Shown: one piece after another, positions 15,354-15,436 of the stretch | How positions within the stretch are numbered: position 1 is the stretch's first letter | Layout: every line of letters begins with the position of its first letter | Translations under genes and position numbers: made by a program | Notes under the pieces: generated by a model | The model's database searches: none | What the model was told of the DNA's origin: nothing | The model's input: only the letters and a program-made list of their open reading frames with translations | Assembly: GCA_964405325.1 (NCBI GenBank) | Contig: CAYONM010000071.1 | Span: 1-15,436, forward strand | Direction of reading: 5' to 3' | DNA from: CAYONM01 sp964405325 | Lineage (GTDB): Bacteria; Planctomycetota; UBA11346 | DNA: 15,436 nucleotides

Positions 15354-15405
15354 GGACAGGCTATCTAAAATTGACAAATCACCCCTCCGCACGACATTTA
15401 CCGTC

Positions 15406-15436
15406 ATGCGGCTTGCCAGGAAAAACCAGTTCGACC
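15406..15436 (+). CDS. Start of a second HUH transposase, runs off the right edge
   Basis: Only ten codons are visible, MRLARKNQFD. They align with the first ten of the left-edge transposase (MPVPRRKQFD): Met, Arg at position 5, a basic residue at 6, then QFD. That subfamily characteristically begins with a basic ARK-R-Q-hydrophobic-D stretch. The upstream direct repeats and the intergenic position agree. No strong ribosome site is visible. With so little sequence this remains a supported guess. Confidence 0.5.
   Translation, partial: MRLARKNQFD

Overview
The window reads like accessory, carbohydrate-degrading DNA from a free-living Gram-negative bacterium of fairly high GC. The most likely source is Verrucomicrobiota (Opitutales/Puniceicoccales-like) or a relative. 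This is inferred from large exported beta-helix + LamG proteins, exported beta-propellers, a GH94-like enzyme, REP-type hairpin repeats and the type of HUH transposase; no rRNA or marker gene is present to prove it.

Layout from left to right. (1) 1-460, minus: 5' part of a Y1/HUH transposase running off the left edge, preceded by a short tandem repeat (526-592). (2) 690-7751, minus: two tandem paralogous exported proteins of 1147 and 1169 aa. Each has a signal peptide, a right-handed parallel beta-helix core and a C-terminal LamG-like lectin domain, and each is followed by a strong hairpin. (3) 8102-8929, plus: a divergent AraC-family regulator. An AT-rich control region lies between it and the paralogs, where a 7-bp inverted repeat is centred on a consensus -10 box. 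(4) 8930-9310: a repeat island of CCTTGCG heptads and three copies of a 26-bp REP-like hairpin. Two of these copies lie inside the end of a small exported-protein frame. (5) 9618-12287, minus: an operon of an Asp-box (BNR) beta-propeller, a PQQ-type beta-propeller (the two overlap at a TGATG junction) and the repeat-invaded small protein. (6) 12618-12782: the same heptad/hairpin composite interrupted by exactly 100 N, a scaffold gap, so linkage across it is an assembly statement and not something read directly. (7) 13227-15248, minus: a cytosolic GH94-like enzyme with a good terminator and several substitutions in family motifs. (8) 15406-15436, plus: the first ten codons of a second transposase of the same subfamily as the one at the left edge.

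Working model (inference): the AraC protein senses a sugar or oligosaccharide and activates the paralogous beta-helix pair, which would bind or cleave a complex polysaccharide outside the cytoplasm. The two propeller proteins are probably also envelope or periplasmic polysaccharide-related proteins. The GH94-like enzyme would process oligosaccharides inside the cell, if it really belongs to the same locus. The repeats and the two HUH transposases resemble a RAYT/REP partnership and appear to have reshaped the locus, truncating one gene and breaking the assembly.
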